From: Bdellovibrionaceae bacterium UBA2466 | GTDB lineage: Bacteria; Bdellovibrionota; FAC87; UBA2466 | NCBI GenBank assembly: GCA_002342225.1 | Contig: DDPO01000036.1 | Coordinates: 1-14,043, forward strand | Length of the DNA: 14,043 bases | Direction of reading: 5' to 3' | In this document: positions 13,492 to 14,043 of the stretch, in pieces | Numbering within the stretch: position 1 is the stretch's first letter | Layout: each line of letters begins with the position of its first letter | Made by a program: the position numbers and the translations under genes | Notes under the pieces: model-generated | Databases searched by the model: none | Told to the model about the DNA's origin: nothing | What the model saw: the letters and a program-made list of their open reading frames with translations, nothing else

Positions 13492-13662
13492 AATTTTTAG
13501 TGAGTGTGGTTTGGGATCAGAAATGTTAAAGTAAAACTATGAAGCTCTTTCACCTTGGAGGGGCTTCGGGCTATATGCCCCATGGAAGGGGGTGGTGTGA
13601 TGTTAGGTTTACCAAATCACGAGGTGAGGTCGACATAAAACAGTTCGACCTCGCCTTTTTTT
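13492..13662 (+). ncRNA. Putative structured small RNA, family not recognised
   Basis: This segment of about 170 bases lies between a candidate promoter and a strong terminator and holds no convincing gene. A closing helix pairs 13506-13514 (GTGGTTTGG) with 13612-13620 (CCAAATCAC): nine pairs including one G-U. Inside, GGGGC (13560-13564) pairs with GCCCC (13577-13581), and CCTT (13553-13556) with AAGG (13586-13589) can extend that arm. The left strand 13515-13550 is A-rich and probably single-stranded. No gene follows on the plus strand (the next sequence is antisense to the neighbouring kinase gene), so a free-standing RNA is likelier than a riboswitch leader. It lacks the conserved motifs I know for SRP RNA, tmRNA, RNase P and the GEMM, TPP and SAM riboswitches. 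A diverged 6S RNA is possible but unproven. Boundaries are estimates. Confidence 0.45.
13623..13662 (+). terminator. Strong intrinsic terminator ending the small RNA
   Basis: GGTGAGGTCGA (13623-13633) pairs with TCGACCTCGCC (13645-13655): eleven pairs with one G-U and an 11-base loop, followed directly by seven T (13656-13662). There is no T-tract on the minus-strand side, so it serves a plus-strand transcript. Confidence 0.8.
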
Positions 13663-13669
13663 ATTCAGG

Positions 13670-13708
13670 GGCCCTGCTGACTCATCATCAGTGGGGCCTT
13701 TGTATTTT
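13670..13708 (+). terminator. Second tandem terminator-like hairpin
   Basis: GGCCCTGCTGA (13670-13680) pairs with TCAGTGGGGCC (13688-13698): eleven pairs including two G-U, with a 7-base loop, followed by TTTGTATTTT. It sits seven bases after the first terminator's T-tract and has the same polarity, apparently as a backup preventing read-through into the antisense strand of the kinase gene. Confidence 0.6.
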
Positions 13709-13716
13709 AGATGTTT

Positions 13717-14043
13717 TTAGCGACAAACCTGCTGGTGTAAAAAATTGGCCAGAGACTCTTTAAATTGAGAATTCACCACAAAAGTAGCTGACACGGAATT
13801 AGTCACTGTCATCAAACAATCCACTTTCTCTCTCCTCATGAAATCCAATACTTGATGGAACAACTGATTGGATTGGGCTAGTCCTTCACCTACAACAGAC
13901 ACAGCGACTACGTTTTCCTCTTCGGCAAAACTCATTTTTTGAGACTTAAAAACTTCTCTCAGAGTCGCTATCTTTTCTTTCTCACACAGAAACGTAACCT
14001 CCGATGTAGTTTGAGTTACAAACCGAAGAGGTAGTGACAAGTC
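13717..14043 (-). CDS. lysC: Aspartate kinase C-terminal ACT region (5' end outside window)
   Basis: The frame is open to the window edge, so only the last 108 residues are seen. The pattern VVAVSVVGEGLAQSNQLFHQVLDFMRREKVD, here broken at residues EGL/AQS, followed by a strand ending FVVNSQFKESLANFLHQ, matches the final ACT domain of aspartokinases, where VSVVGxGM...F..L....I and then VV......A...LH are typical. Aspartokinase phosphorylates aspartate at the start of lysine, threonine and methionine synthesis, and its ACT domains bind the feedback inhibitors. The canonical ligand-loop motif (S/T-TSEI-K) is replaced here by TVTNSVSATF, so inhibition may differ. A bifunctional kinase-homoserine dehydrogenase is unlikely because the ACT domain is the protein's C-terminus. 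Another ACT-domain enzyme cannot be excluded without the kinase domain. Confidence 0.62.
   Translation of the reverse strand, partial: DLSLPLRFVTQTTSEVTFLCEKEKIATLREVFKSQKMSFAEEENVVAVSVVGEGLAQSNQLFHQVLDFMRREKVDCLMTVTNSVSATFVVNSQFKESLANFLHQQVCR

Noticed and set aside
13623..13708. Hairpins as terminators of the minus-strand kinase gene
   Set aside because: On the minus strand neither hairpin is followed by a T-tract; the tracts are on the plus-strand side.
13280..13716. Lysine riboswitch (because of the neighbouring aspartokinase)
   Set aside because: The region lies after the kinase gene, on the opposite strand, and shows no L-box core motifs.
13539..13763. Plus-strand 74-codon frame in the TadC-kinase gap
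   Set aside because: It runs through both terminator hairpins and into the antisense of the kinase gene, has no ribosome-binding site at its ATG, and its residue pattern looks non-coding.
1..14043. Mobile elements, CRISPR arrays, tRNA or rRNA genes, toxin-antitoxin or phage-defence modules
   Set aside because: No transposase, repeat-spacer pattern, RNA-gene motif or defence family was seen; gene layout and ribosome-binding sites look uniform across the window.

Overview
The window looks like chromosome from a Gram-negative predatory or myxobacteria-like lineage, most plausibly a Bdellovibrionota relative with moderate to low GC. The basis is the combination of a TolQ/TolR-type motor with two TolR-like subunits, a Tad pilus platform protein coupled to DUF192 and several FHA proteins, and a DUF6029-like outer-membrane barrel next to periplasmic thioredoxins. 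This placement comes from gene content; no rRNA or marker-gene comparison was possible. The two ends cut into genes: a MotA/TolQ/ExbB gene on the left and what looks like the C-terminal ACT domain of aspartate kinase on the right. There are no tRNA or rRNA genes, CRISPR arrays or insertion sequences.

Layout. (1) 1-1553, plus strand: the end of a proton-channel subunit followed by two ExbD/TolR-type subunits, one translationally coupled to the other. This is the AglR-AglQ-AglS arrangement of the Myxococcus gliding motor. (2) 5497-1566, minus strand: a tight five-gene operon of lipoprotein thioredoxin, TlpA-like thioredoxin, DUF6029-like outer-membrane barrel, hotdog-fold thioesterase and NMO-family flavoprotein. 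It starts at an extended -10 promoter (about 5570) and ends at a hairpin terminator that overlaps the end of the converging ExbD gene (about 1540). (3) 5715-7160, plus strand: a complete NAD-type aldehyde dehydrogenase, transcribed divergently from operon 2. (4) 13279-7189, minus strand: a five-gene operon whose genes all overlap by 1-8 bases: TadC, a DUF192 protein, an FHA/HAMP/PAS membrane receptor, an FHA-TM-TPR protein and an FHA-FHA-TM-TPR protein. (5) 13280-13716: an intergenic region carrying a likely divergent promoter pair and a plus-strand structured RNA that ends in one strong and one weaker terminator hairpin, with no plus-strand gene after it. (6) 13717-14043, minus strand: the aspartate kinase tail.

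How the genes may work together. In operon 4, phosphothreonine-binding FHA domains on the cytoplasmic side are joined through single membrane helices to periplasmic TPR-like domains, and all are translated together with a Tad inner-membrane platform protein. This suggests phospho-regulated assembly of a pilus or another envelope machine. In operon 2, the barrel has only two cysteines, as a C-x4-C pair near its C-terminus, and is co-transcribed with two exported WCxxC thioredoxins, which suggests a dedicated redox pair and client. The least explained element is the structured RNA at about 13492-13662.
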